Positions 6,761 through 15,072 of a stretch of DNA of 26,107 nt are shown here, one piece after another. Source of the stretch: JABJAG01 sp038137215 (lineage in GTDB: Bacteria; Pseudomonadota; Alphaproteobacteria; UBA6615). A model generated the notes under the pieces. That model had not been told where the DNA came from. It made no database searches and was given only the letters and a program-made list of their open reading frames with translations. The DNA is taken from contig JAYQBG010000033.1 of assembly GCA_038137215.1 (NCBI GenBank), forward strand, positions 1 through 26,107. The letters are read 5' to 3'. Each line of letters begins with the position of its first letter. The stretch's first letter is position 1. The translations under genes were made by a program, and so were the position numbers.

Positions 6761-7801
6761 ATGAAAGCGATCGTCATCACCGAATTCGGCGGACCGGAGG
6801 TCCTGTCGTATCAGGAGATCGACACACCCGAAATCGGCCCCGACGATGTGCTGGTCGAGGTGCGGGCGGTCACGGTCAACCGGACGCTTGATATCTATCT
6901 GCGCGACGGGACCTATGCTCACAAGCCGGCGCTGCCGCATGTGCCGGGCGTCGATCCGTCCGGTGTGATCGTTGAGGTGGGAGCGAATGTCACCGACCGC
7001 AAAATCGGCGACCGGGTCTTCTGCAGCCTGTTTCTGCCGACGGAAAATCCGAACCCACACGTGGTGATCCCCGGCCTTGGCCCCGCCGACATGCTCGGCG
7101 TCACGGTCTGGGGCGGCTACGCGCAATTTGTCCGAACGAATGCCGCGCGGACCGTGCCGATTCCCGAAAGCCTTGGATTCCATGAGGCCACCGTGATCGG
7201 CCGCCATCTGGCAACCGCGTCGAACCAGGTCGAAAACGTCCTTGAAACCAAGGCCGGCGACCGCGTTCTGGTGATGGGGGCGACCGGCGGGCTGGGCGCG
7301 GCCTGTATCCAGGTGGCCAAGTGGTGCGGTGCGGAGGTGATTGCGGCGGCGGGCAGCGATGATCGGGTGGCCGCGACCCTCGAACTTGGGGCCGACCATG
7401 GGATCAACTACCGCAGCGCGAACCTGCACGATGAACTCATGAAGCTGACCGATGGCAAGGGTGTGGACGGCGTCTGCGACAGCGTCGCCGACCCGGAATT
7501 GTTCCCGCAGGTCATCCAGTCCATGGGCCGGGGCACCAAACTGGTGACCGCGGGCAATGCCTCGGCAAGCGCGGATGTGCCCCTCGATGTGCGGCGGCTC
7601 TATCTCTATCAGTTACAGATCATCGGCGAACCGCGCGAAGCGCCCGGCGGGCTTGAGCAGGCCTTTGTGCGGGCGGGTGAGCGCGAGATCAAGGTGCTGA
7701 TCGACAAGGTCTATCCGCTCAGCCAGACCGCCGACGCCCAGCGCCGCGTGGAAGACCGCGCGGGGATCGGGAAGGTCGTGATCGACCCGACGCTGGATTA
7801 G
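6761..7801 (+). CDS. Zinc-independent MDR-family (quinone oxidoreductase-like) NAD(P)H oxidoreductase
   Basis: The 346-aa medium-chain dehydrogenase/reductase has an N-terminal GroES-like domain (GGPEVLSYQEIDTPEIGPDD, PHVPGVDPSG). The coenzyme domain carries GATGGLGAACIQVAKW near residue 175, then a GVDGVCDSVADPE stretch and the C-terminal IGKVVIDP. The Cys/His catalytic and structural zinc ligands of true alcohol dehydrogenases are absent, as in quinone oxidoreductases and enoyl reductases. AGGAG precedes the ATG. Its TAG stop overlaps the TAA of the convergent CoA-transferase gene by three bases. The substrate is unknown. Confidence 0.92.
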   Translation: MKAIVITEFGGPEVLSYQEIDTPEIGPDDVLVEVRAVTVNRTLDIYLRDGTYAHKPALPHVPGVDPSGVIVEVGANVTDRKIGDRVFCSLFLPTENPNPHVVIPGLGPADMLGVTVWGGYAQFVRTNAARTVPIPESLGFHEATVIGRHLATASNQVENVLETKAGDRVLVMGATGGLGAACIQVAKWCGAEVIAAAGSDDRVAATLELGADHGINYRSANLHDELMKLTDGKGVDGVCDSVADPELFPQVIQSMGRGTKLVTAGNASASADVPLDVRRLYLYQLQIIGEPREAPGGLEQAFVRAGEREIKVLIDKVYPLSQTADAQRRVEDRAGIGKVVIDPTLD

Positions 7802-8922
7802 GCCGAGAACTCCGCACGGATGTCCTGCCCGTGCTCGTCCAACGCAGGCACGGAGCCGAGCGGGCTTGAATCGCCAACCACCCGCGCGGGTGGCGCCACC
7901 ATGTCGAGCGGGCCTTCAGGGGTTTCCATGGGCGTTGTCCGCAGCTGCGGGTGGGCGGCGAAATCCGCGACGCTGTTGACGGCGCCATAGGCGATCTTGG
8001 CGGCCTTCAGGCGTTTGGTGATCTCGTCTCTCGAGAGTTTGGTGAAGGCCGCGGCGATCTCCGTATCCAGCGCCGCGCGGTTCTCGACCCGGGCGACGTT
8101 GTCGTGGAAGGCGGGGCGGTCGGCCAGGTCTGCGATCTGCAGGACCTCGGCGCAGAGCCGGACCCATTCCCGCTGGTTCTGGATCGCGATCACCACCTGG
8201 TTGCCATCCGCTGTGTCGTAAGCGCCATAAGGCGCAATCGAGGGATGGTGCAGGCCTTCGCGCTCGGGCGCCTTGCCGCCATAGACCTCGTGCAGGTAGG
8301 GCACGGTCATCCAGTCGGCTATGCCGTCGAAGAGCGAGGACTTGATCGCCCGGCCTTCGCCGGTCCGCTCCCGGTGGAACAGCGCTTCGAGGATCGCGGC
8401 ATGGGCCGCCATACCACAGGCGATGTCGCAGACCGAGACCCCCACGCGACCGGGTCCGTCCGGCGTGCCGGTCACCGAGCACAGCCCGCTCTCGGCCTGC
8501 ACCAGCAGGTCATAGGCGCGCATGTCCCGGTAGGGGCCTTCATCGCCATAGCCGGAGATGTCGCAGGTGATCAGGCGCGGGAAGGCCTGCCGCAGTTCCG
8601 CGCTGTCGAACCCGGCCCGGGCGGCGGCACCCGGCGCGAGGTTCTGGATGAACACATCGGCCTTCGCGATGATGTTGCGCAGCAGGGCGGCGTCCTCGGG
8701 GTCCTTGATGTCCAGCGCGATGGATTCCTTGCCCCGGTTGAGCCAGACGAAATAGGCGCTTTGCCCCTTGGCGACCCGGTCGTAGCTGCGGGCGAAATCG
8801 CCGTCTGGGCGCTCGATCTTGATCACCCGCGCGCCGCCATCGGCCAGGCGCGAGGCCACATAGGGCGCGGCGACGGCCTGATCCATGCTGACAACCAATA
8901 TGCCTTCGAGTGCTGCTGACAT
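7798..8922 (-). CDS. Class III (CaiB/BaiF family) CoA-transferase
   Basis: This 374-aa protein of the formyl-CoA/carnitine CoA-transferase family moves CoA between organic acids. It has the N-terminal ADGGARVIKIERPDGD nucleotide loop, then LNRGKESIALD, and the catalytic Asp in RAYDLLVQAESG (Asp138). It also has the downstream GPGRVGVSVCDIACGM and GEGRAIKSSLFDG. The start was set at ATG 8922, behind GGGGAGA; the frame extends further but without family similarity. It is divergent from the FAD-linked dehydrogenase gene across 85 bp and convergent, by overlapping stops, with the MDR gene. Acceptor and donor acids cannot be deduced. Confidence 0.93.
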   Translation of the reverse strand: MSAALEGILVVSMDQAVAAPYVASRLADGGARVIKIERPDGDFARSYDRVAKGQSAYFVWLNRGKESIALDIKDPEDAALLRNIIAKADVFIQNLAPGAAARAGFDSAELRQAFPRLITCDISGYGDEGPYRDMRAYDLLVQAESGLCSVTGTPDGPGRVGVSVCDIACGMAAHAAILEALFHRERTGEGRAIKSSLFDGIADWMTVPYLHEVYGGKAPEREGLHHPSIAPYGAYDTADGNQVVIAIQNQREWVRLCAEVLQIADLADRPAFHDNVARVENRAALDTEIAAAFTKLSRDEITKRLKAAKIAYGAVNSVADFAAHPQLRTTPMETPEGPLDMVAPPARVVGDSSPLGSVPALDEHGQDIRAEFSA

Positions 8923-9007
8923 TTCCGTCTCCCCTTGTGCCTGTCTAGGCCCGCTTCTTCTGTTGATGCTATGATAGGGGCAACCCATCGGGACGAGGAA
9001 GAACTCT

Positions 9008-10408
9008 ATGACGGATCAGGCTTATGCGCGGGCCGAAAGCGGCTCGCCGGTTCTCGAAGCGCTGCAGGCGTTGCTCGGCGACCGGATTTCCACCTCTCTG
9101 GCCCTGCGCGAGCAGCACGGACGGGGCGAGGATTATTTCAAGCCGGTGCCGTCCGATGCGGTGTGCTTTCCGCACTCGACCGAGGAAGTGTCCGAGATCG
9201 TCAAGATTTGCGCGGCCCATCATACGCCGATCATTCCCTTCGGCACGGGCACCTCGCTGGAAGGCCATGTCACCGCACCCCATGGCGGCATCACCATCGA
9301 TATGAGCCAGATGAACGAGGTGCTCGGGGTCAACGCCGAGGACCTCGACTGCCGGGTGCAGGCCGGGGTGACCCGCAAGCAGCTGAATGAATACCTGCGC
9401 GATACGGGCCTGATGTTCCCGATCGATCCGGGGGCAGATGCCTCGCTGGGCGGGATGACCGCGACCCGGGCCAGCGGTACCAATGCCGTGCGCTACGGCA
9501 CCATGAAGGAAAACGTCCTCGGCCTGACCGTGGTGATGGCCGATGGCCGCATCGTGAAGACCGGCGGGCGGGCCAAGAAGTCTTCGGCCGGTTACGACCT
9601 GACCCGCATGTTTGTCGGCTCGGAAGGCACGCTGGGCGTGATCACCGAAGTGCAGCTCAAGCTTTACGGCATTCCCGAGAAGATCGCCTCGGCGGTCTGC
9701 CAGTATCCGTCCCTGAAGGACGCGGTGGACAGCGTCATCCTGACCATCCAGGCCGGTGTGCCCGTCGCGCGGATCGAGATCCTCGATGCGCTGATGATGG
9801 ACTGGACCATCGAATACGCCGACCTCAAGGGCTACGAGGCCAAGCCGACGCTGTTCTACGAATTCCACGGCACCGAAGCAGGGGTCGAGGAGCAGGCCAA
9901 CACGGTGCGCGAGATCGCGGATGATTTCGGCGGTTCGGCCTTCCAGTGGACCGCCAGCCAGGAGGAGCGCAACCATCTCTGGCAGGCGCGTCATGACGGG
10001 TATTACGCCGCGCTCGCCAAGGCACCGGGCAAGCAGGGGCTCTCCACCGATGTCTGCGTGCCGATCTCGCGTCTGGCCGAGTGTCTGCTGGCGACCGAAC
10101 AGGACACGCGCGCCTCGGGCTTCGAGGTGCCGATCGTCGGCCATGCCGGGGACGGCAACTTCCACTGTATCTTCCTGCTCGATCCCGATGACGAGGACGA
10201 ACTCAAGCGGGTGAAGGAATGTACCGAGCGGCTCGTCCAGCGCGCGATTTCCCTCGGCGGGACCTGCACCGGCGAACACGGGATCGGCGCAGGCAAGATG
10301 GATTTTCTGATCGCCGAACACGGTGAAGCCGTGTCCCTGATGCGGACCCTGAAGCTTGCCTTCGATCCGGACAACATCATGAACCCGGGCAAGATCGTTC
10401 GGGTTTAG
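9008..10408 (+). CDS. FAD-linked D-lactate / 2-hydroxy acid dehydrogenase (GlcD/Dld type)
   Basis: The 466-aa protein has the PCMH-type FAD domain (IPFGTGTSLEGHV, ASLGGMTATRASGTNAVRYG, GSEGTLGVITEV) and the C-terminal FAD-oxidase domain with HAGDGNFH and TGEHGIG, the His cluster that binds metal and substrate. This is the architecture of D-lactate dehydrogenase (cytochrome) and GlcD-type glycolate oxidase subunits. They oxidise 2-hydroxy acids and pass electrons to the respiratory chain. No GlcE or GlcF partner lies beside it, which favours a stand-alone D-lactate-type enzyme. GAGGAAG precedes the ATG. It is followed by a family C repeat and a class II aldolase gene. The stop is TAG. Confidence 0.93.
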   Translation: MTDQAYARAESGSPVLEALQALLGDRISTSLALREQHGRGEDYFKPVPSDAVCFPHSTEEVSEIVKICAAHHTPIIPFGTGTSLEGHVTAPHGGITIDMSQMNEVLGVNAEDLDCRVQAGVTRKQLNEYLRDTGLMFPIDPGADASLGGMTATRASGTNAVRYGTMKENVLGLTVVMADGRIVKTGGRAKKSSAGYDLTRMFVGSEGTLGVITEVQLKLYGIPEKIASAVCQYPSLKDAVDSVILTIQAGVPVARIEILDALMMDWTIEYADLKGYEAKPTLFYEFHGTEAGVEEQANTVREIADDFGGSAFQWTASQEERNHLWQARHDGYYAALAKAPGKQGLSTDVCVPISRLAECLLATEQDTRASGFEVPIVGHAGDGNFHCIFLLDPDDEDELKRVKECTERLVQRAISLGGTCTGEHGIGAGKMDFLIAEHGEAVSLMRTLKLAFDPDNIMNPGKIVRV

Positions 10409-10421
10409 AACGTTATAAGAG

Positions 10422-10499
10422 CCTCATGCTGAGCCTGACGAAGTATGAGGCGGATCGGCGATTGTGCCGCCCTCATCCTTCGACAAGCTCAGGATGAGG
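10422..10499. repeat. Dispersed palindromic repeat, family C (copy 2)
   Basis: The left arm CCTCATGCTGAGCCTGACGA and the right arm TTCGACAAGCTCAGGATGAGG form a long inverted repeat with a GC-rich centre. It lies between two co-directional genes and could form a strong hairpin. Confidence 0.8.
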
Positions 10500-10522
10500 C
10501 ACTGTTAAAGGGAGAGACCACC

Positions 10523-11299
10523 ATGAGCTCGAATGTCGTGCAATTGCGGGACGTGCCGTCCGTTCGGGACAGCGTCAGCCCGGAGGAGTGGCAGGCTCGC
10601 GTCGATCTCGCCGCCGCCTACCGGCTGGTGCATCTCTACAACTGGGCGGACTCGATCTACAACCACGTCTCGATCCGGGTGCCCGGCGAGCCGGATTTCT
10701 TCCTGATCAAGGCCCATGAGCTGCTCTACGACGAGGTCACGGCGTCCAATCTGGTGAAGGTGGATTCCCGCAACGACGACGTGGATGAAAGCTTCCACGT
10801 GAACAAGCCGGGCTTCACGCTCCATGGCGGGCTGATGCGCGCCCGCCCGGACATCAACGCGGTCTTCCACACCCACATTCCCGAATGCATCGTGGTCGCC
10901 AACCAGCCCGAGGGGGTGCTGCCGCTGTCCCAGTCCGGCATGCAGTTCTGGAACAATGTCGGCTATCACGACTATCAGGGCATCACCGAAAACCTCGACG
11001 AACGCGCGGCCATCGCCGAAGCGCTGGGCGACAAGCACACGCTCTTGATGCGCAACCACGGGCCGGTCACGGTCGGCAAGTCGATGCGCGACGCCTTCAT
11101 GCTGATGCGCGAGCTGGAGGTGGCCTGCAAGCTGCAGCTTCAGCAGCAGGCGGCGGGCAATGACTACACCATGCCGTCGAAAGAGGTGCTCGATCACTAT
11201 GCCGAGCAGCGCAAGTCCCACAATGCCGGGCGCGGCTCTGCCGACTGGCCGGCCTGGCTGCGCCGCCTCGAGCGGATCGACCCGTCCTTCGCCGAGTAG
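10523..11299 (+). CDS. Class II aldolase/adducin-domain protein
   Basis: The 258-aa zinc-dependent aldolase-fold protein has YNHVSIRVPG near residue 52, HGGLMRARPDINAVFHTH with the metal-binding His pair, and LLMRNHGPVTVG with a further His-containing loop. Family members are L-fuculose-phosphate-type aldolases, decarboxylases or dehydratases. Here phosphate-binding features are not evident, so the reaction is open. ATG at 10523 follows AGGGAGAG; the open frame upstream covers the repeat and is not part of the protein. The stop is TAG. The setting beside a 2-hydroxy acid dehydrogenase suggests hydroxy-acid catabolism, which is inference. Confidence 0.9.
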   Translation: MSSNVVQLRDVPSVRDSVSPEEWQARVDLAAAYRLVHLYNWADSIYNHVSIRVPGEPDFFLIKAHELLYDEVTASNLVKVDSRNDDVDESFHVNKPGFTLHGGLMRARPDINAVFHTHIPECIVVANQPEGVLPLSQSGMQFWNNVGYHDYQGITENLDERAAIAEALGDKHTLLMRNHGPVTVGKSMRDAFMLMRELEVACKLQLQQQAAGNDYTMPSKEVLDHYAEQRKSHNAGRGSADWPAWLRRLERIDPSFAE

Positions 11300-11314
11300 C
11301 CTGGCCCGGGCACC

Positions 11315-11458
11315 GTGTTTCGCCTGCTGCGTCTGATCATTCTGGCCGTCATCGCGATGTTCATCGCGATCTGGATCAGCAATCGGGCCGAGGCGGCCAG
11401 TCACTTCGCAATTGTTCCATCCAGCCTGACGTCAAAGGAAGTTCTTCATGATCATTGA
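11315..11458 (+). CDS. Possible 47-aa single-pass membrane protein
   Basis: A GTG-initiated frame encodes MFRLLRLIILAVIAMFIAIW, a clear transmembrane helix after a short basic start, then about 27 polar residues. It starts 15 bp after the aldolase stop and overlaps the start of the NIPSNAP gene by 11 bp. No good ribosome-binding site precedes the GTG, and small frames like this can occur by chance. Confidence 0.35.
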   Translation: MFRLLRLIILAVIAMFIAIWISNRAEAASHFAIVPSSLTSKEVLHDH

Positions 11459-11768
11459 TCACCGCACCTACACCACCAAGCCCGTCCACACCGGCGATTT
11501 TCTGGAACTCTGGGAGCGCATGGCGCTGCCCTATCAGATGCAATACCTCGAGGGCTTTGTGGGCATGTTCACCTGCGATGTGGGCGATCTGAGCCAGGTG
11601 GTGCATATGTGGCGCTACGAAGATCAGGGCGACCGCGAACGCCGCCGCACGGCCATGTACGAGGATCCGGGCTGGCTGGAATACGTCAAGGCGCTCAAGG
11701 AATCCGAACTCATCGTCAAGATGGAAACCAAGATCCTCAAGCCGGTGCCTTTCTCGCCGCTGCAGTAG
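11448..11768 (+). CDS. NIPSNAP-family protein
   Basis: The 106-aa product matches the NIPSNAP ferredoxin-like fold across its length: DHRTYTTKPVHTGDFLELWE, then VGDLSQVVHMWRYEDQGDRE with the conserved W.Y.....R, then PGWLEYVKALKE, and the C-terminal KILKPVPFSPLQ. Bacterial members are small cytoplasmic alpha/beta proteins usually found beside catabolic genes, with no settled biochemical role. AAGGAAG precedes the ATG. The stop is TAG, and a strong hairpin lies 77 bp downstream. Confidence 0.92.
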   Translation: MIIDHRTYTTKPVHTGDFLELWERMALPYQMQYLEGFVGMFTCDVGDLSQVVHMWRYEDQGDRERRRTAMYEDPGWLEYVKALKESELIVKMETKILKPVPFSPLQ

Positions 11769-11844
11769 CTTTCCGGCAACGTCTTTCCGGTTCTCGTGTC
11801 ATACGAGGGCCTGACCCGCGTATCTCAAGGCGGCTCCCGGCAAG

Positions 11845-11867
11845 ATGCCCGGATCAAGTCCGGGCAT
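11845..11867. terminator. 9-bp hairpin between convergent genes (repeat family D, copy 1)
   Basis: ATGCCCGGA and TCCGGGCAT pair perfectly around TCAAG. It sits between the convergent NIPSNAP and EamA genes and could act as a terminator on both strands, although no proper T-run follows. The same sequence occurs at 18479-18505 and, decayed, near 18592-18615. Confidence 0.5.
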
Positions 11868-11891
11868 GACGAAAATTGATCTTCTTGTGGC

Positions 11892-12764
11892 CTAACCTGC
11901 TGGCGGTTTCCGGCCGAGCGTCATCAGGTAAACCCCGCCGATCACCAGCACCATGGCGATGGTGTGGAAGGTCTGGAACTCCTCGCCCAGCAGCACGACG
12001 GCCAGCAAAGCCGTGAACAGCGCGCGCATGTAGTTCGACATGCTCGCCTTGTTGGCGCCGATCCCGCGGATCGCGGCGTTCAGCAGTCCGACGGCAATGG
12101 CCGTCACCGCAATGCCGACCCAGAGAAACGACCCGATGGAGAGCCAGCTCACCGGTACGGGCAGGATGAAGATCGTTTCCAGGATATAGACGGGCAGGGC
12201 CGCCAGCAGCCCCGTCACCATGACCACGAACATCAGTTCGGGCACCTTGATCTCATCGGGAATGTTGCGGATCAGCACATTGTAGAGCGCGGCGAAGGCA
12301 ATCGCGACAAGCATGATCAGATCGCCGATGTTGAACTCCATCCGCAGCACGGCGGCCGGATCGCCACGGGTGATGATGACCAGTACACCCAGCCCGGCAA
12401 TCACGATCCCGACAGCCTGCTTCCAGGTGATCGTCTCGCGGAACAGCAGCCAGACCAGCAACACGGTGATCGCGGGCTGGGAGGCGGAAACCACGCCGCC
12501 ATTGATCGCGGTGGTGAAGGTATAGGCGGTGTAGATCAGACCGTTGCCCAGGGGCACGAAGAGCAGCCCCATCAGAACAAACAGCTTCCAGTGCCGGACG
12601 ATCAGCTGGTGGTGCTGGCGCAGTCCCGACCAGGCGAAGGGCAACAGGAACACCGCGCTGACGGCGCTGCGCCAGAACACCATCCCGAAGGGCGGGATCA
12701 CCCCGCCGATATAGCGCGCCAGCACATGATTGGAGGCGATGATCAGCGCCGCCAGAACGATCAT
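11892..12764 (-). CDS. EamA-family (DMT superfamily) permease
   Basis: The product has 290 or more aa and about ten hydrophobic helices in two EamA repeats, the usual inner-membrane drug/metabolite transporter layout. Typical landmarks are PPFGMVFWRSAVSAVFLLPF after helix 1, NGGVVSASQPAITVLLVWLL at mid-repeat 1, and GANKASMSNYMRALFTALLA with LGEEF in repeat 2. Such permeases usually export amino acids or small metabolites. ATG 12764 falls inside the predicted first helix, so the true start may be a non-ATG codon up to about 70 bp upstream. The gene follows the CinA-like gene by 73 bp in the same direction. The stop is TAG. Confidence 0.9.
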   Translation of the reverse strand: MIVLAALIIASNHVLARYIGGVIPPFGMVFWRSAVSAVFLLPFAWSGLRQHHQLIVRHWKLFVLMGLLFVPLGNGLIYTAYTFTTAINGGVVSASQPAITVLLVWLLFRETITWKQAVGIVIAGLGVLVIITRGDPAAVLRMEFNIGDLIMLVAIAFAALYNVLIRNIPDEIKVPELMFVVMVTGLLAALPVYILETIFILPVPVSWLSIGSFLWVGIAVTAIAVGLLNAAIRGIGANKASMSNYMRALFTALLAVVLLGEEFQTFHTIAMVLVIGGVYLMTLGRKPPAG

Positions 12765-12837
12765 GGCATAGGGCAGGGCGTTGCCGACGCCGGGGCCCGG
12801 TGTGTTGTTCAGTTGCGTGATCGTCGTTGTCCGCGGT

Positions 12838-14049
12838 TCACGCGCTCTCGGCCAGGCGCTTGCGCAGCAGGTCGAGGACCGTGATCACGGCATAGCTGCG
12901 CATCCGCGACAGCACGCCGGGCAGTGCCACGGTCTTTGCTTCGGCCCGCTCGGGCAGAACCACGGCGACAAACACGGTCCCCGGCGGGTGCTCTTCGCCG
13001 TCCAGCGGCGCCAGCGCGGCGACCCCGATATCGGTGCCGATCATCTCCCGCGCGTTCATGGCGGCGGCCACAGCGCGGTCTTCGCCCGACAGAGCCCTGG
13101 CGTTTTCGTTGGTGCCGTGGGGGGCAATCGTCGCCCCCTTGAAGACTTCCATTCCCGGATCGAGAGCCGTCATGCGGCTCGAAAGGATGCCGCCGGTGAG
13201 GTTTTCGGCCGCGCTGAAGGTCAGGCCGCGCTGGCGCAGCATGGCCAGCACGACGGTCTCCATGCTCTCGTCATCGATCCCGAAGATATGGTCGCCCACC
13301 AGTTCGCGGATCAGAAGCTCCTCGGCGGCGATGATCGCTTCGGCAGCGGCATCGTCGGCGGCCTTGGTGGTAATCCGCACCTTGATCCCCTCGATCCCGC
13401 TGGCCTGGAACGCGATGGTGGCGTGACCTTCCGTGTCCAGCGCGGTCACACGATCGGCCAGGGTTTCGGCCAGCGCGGATTCGCCATAGCCCCAGGTGCG
13501 CAGCACCCGCGAGCGGATCACAGAGGTATTGCCGTCGCGCCGGCGCAGGTCGTCGAGAATGGTGCCCAGCATCATCTCGCGCATCTCGTGGGGCACGCCC
13601 GGCACGGCGTAGATCACCTTTTCACCGATGGGGCAGACCAGCCCGGGCGCGGTGCCGGGCATCTGCGCGATGGGCATGGCGCCCACGGGCACATCGGCCT
13701 GGCGCAGGTTGTTCTCGGGCATCGGGCGGCCGCGGCCCTCGAAAATCTCCCGGATATGGGCGGCGATCGCGTCGTCGCGCACCATCTCGACCCCCATGAT
13801 CTTCGCGATCACATTGCGGGTGATGTCGTCCTGGGTGGGACCGAGCCCGCCGCAGCAGATCACCGCGTCGCTGCGCTCGAGCGCCTGGCGGATGCAGAAC
13901 TCCATCCGGTCGAAGTTGTCCCCGACCTTCACCTGAAAATGGGAATCGATCCCGGCCAGCGCGAGCTGCTCTCCGATCCAGGAGGAATTGGTATCGACGA
14001 TCTGGCCAAGCAGCAGCTCGGTGCCGACGGCAACGACTTCACAACGCAT
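12838..14049 (-). CDS. cinA: CinA-like protein: MoaB/MogA-type domain plus degenerate NMN-deamidase-like domain
   Basis: The 403-aa protein has the molybdopterin-binding-like N-terminal domain (VVAVGTELLLGQIVDTNSSW, CCGGLGPTQDDITR, VIYAVPGVPHEMREMM) and a C-terminal CinA/PncC-like domain from about residue 240. CinA proteins hydrolyse ADP-ribose and deamidate NMN in pyridine-nucleotide salvage. Here the C-terminal motif is AENLTGG rather than the family ESxTGG. The usual Y-S-N-x-x-K segment after the G-G strand is replaced by APHGTNEN, so the Ser and Lys expected in the deamidase site are missing. The deamidase activity is probably lost, while the N-terminal domain looks intact. It sits 19 bp after the 2OG oxygenase gene, with GGAG before the ATG. 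The stop is TGA. Confidence 0.88.
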   Translation of the reverse strand: MRCEVVAVGTELLLGQIVDTNSSWIGEQLALAGIDSHFQVKVGDNFDRMEFCIRQALERSDAVICCGGLGPTQDDITRNVIAKIMGVEMVRDDAIAAHIREIFEGRGRPMPENNLRQADVPVGAMPIAQMPGTAPGLVCPIGEKVIYAVPGVPHEMREMMLGTILDDLRRRDGNTSVIRSRVLRTWGYGESALAETLADRVTALDTEGHATIAFQASGIEGIKVRITTKAADDAAAEAIIAAEELLIRELVGDHIFGIDDESMETVVLAMLRQRGLTFSAAENLTGGILSSRMTALDPGMEVFKGATIAPHGTNENARALSGEDRAVAAAMNAREMIGTDIGVAALAPLDGEEHPPGTVFVAVVLPERAEAKTVALPGVLSRMRSYAVITVLDLLRKRLAESA

Positions 14050-14068
14050 TCAGGTTACTCCGGGGCGG

Positions 14069-15043
14069 TCAGGCAGCCTTGCGGGGCCAGATGGAATCGA
14101 ACCGGTGGGACAGGAACTTGCCCACATGGACCGGCTCGAATTTGGGTGGGTTGTCGTCGCTGACGAATTCGGGCAACGGCTCCACCAGCGCGGTCAGGTC
14201 CGGGTTGAGGAAATACGGCACCGAGTAGCGCTCTTTGCCCGACCGGTTGATCACCCGGTGCTTGATGGAAATGAACCGGCCATTGGTCCAGGTCTGGAGC
14301 ATGTCACCCACATTGACGACGAAAGCGCCTTCCATAGGTGTCGCGGCAACCCATTCACCATCTGCGTTCTGCACTTCCAGCCCGCCGATCTGGTCCTGCA
14401 GCAGGATCGTGAAGGCGCCGGTGTCGGTGTGGACCCGTGCACCGAGAACGCGCTCGTCGAGTTCGGGCGGACGGGGCGGATAGTGCAGCAGGCGCAGCTG
14501 GTTCAGCGGCTTCTGGTAAAAGCGCAGGAAATAATCCTCGGGAAAATCGATCCCGATGGCAAAGGCCCGCTGTAGCCGGTCGGCCAGCGTGTCCATGGCG
14601 CGGTGGTACGCTATCATCGTGTCACGCAGCGCGCCGGGCTGGGCCGGCCACTGGTTCGGGCCATAGAGCATTTCCTCGTACTCGTTCTCGGCCCCGTGCT
14701 CTTCGCCCATCTGGAAGGCCTCCAGATAGTTCCGCTGGGTCGGGTCCGAGCCTTTCGAATCCAGCGGCAGGTAGCCCCGGAAACAGGTGGAGCTTTCCAG
14801 GCCGATCCCCAGCTTGTTTTCGTCAGCCGTGTCGAAAAACGCCGCGGCGGTCGAAAACACCCCGTCCATCAGGTCTTGCGGCACGCCGTGTCCGACGATG
14901 TAGAAGAACCCGTTGTTCTCGGCGGCATGGACGATCTGCGCCGAGACGGCCTTGCGGGCGTCGTCATCACCGTCGATCCATGCGCTCAGATCGATTACGG
15001 GGATTTCGCTGGGATCGGCGGTCCGGACGGGGTCGAGGGTCAT
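14069..15043 (-). CDS. 2-oxoglutarate/Fe(II)-dependent oxygenase, isopenicillin N synthase-like
   Basis: This 324-aa double-stranded beta-helix oxygenase has the N-terminal DIOX_N stretch IPVIDLSAW and NGFFYIVGHGVP. The iron ligands are His205 and Asp207 (VHTDTGAFTILLQD) and His262 (SIKHRVINRSG). The 2OG-binding Arg/Ser pair is R272-x-S274 (ERYSVPYFLNP). Length and motifs fit the family that hydroxylates or cyclises small organic substrates with O2. The substrate is unknown. GAGGA precedes the ATG. It lies 29 bp after the DinB-like gene and 19 bp before the cinA-like gene, so all probably share one transcript. The stop is TGA. Confidence 0.93.
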   Translation of the reverse strand: MTLDPVRTADPSEIPVIDLSAWIDGDDDARKAVSAQIVHAAENNGFFYIVGHGVPQDLMDGVFSTAAAFFDTADENKLGIGLESSTCFRGYLPLDSKGSDPTQRNYLEAFQMGEEHGAENEYEEMLYGPNQWPAQPGALRDTMIAYHRAMDTLADRLQRAFAIGIDFPEDYFLRFYQKPLNQLRLLHYPPRPPELDERVLGARVHTDTGAFTILLQDQIGGLEVQNADGEWVAATPMEGAFVVNVGDMLQTWTNGRFISIKHRVINRSGKERYSVPYFLNPDLTALVEPLPEFVSDDNPPKFEPVHVGKFLSHRFDSIWPRKAA

Positions 15044-15072
15044 GGCGGGGTCCTCTGTTTCGGTTGTGCGGT

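Noticed and set aside
8969..10321. Minus-strand open frame of 450 codons over the FAD-linked dehydrogenase
   Set aside because: It is the shadow of the plus-strand gene with HAGDGNFH and GEHGIG motifs.
11892..12764. Toxin, defence or secretion role for the EamA-cinA-2OG-DinB run
   Set aside because: All four proteins match housekeeping or catabolic families, and no nuclease, restriction or immunity domain is present.
12781..14163. Plus-strand open frame of 460 codons over the cinA-like gene
   Set aside because: It is the antisense shadow of a well-supported minus-strand gene. The His/Asp/Gly-rich product matches no family.
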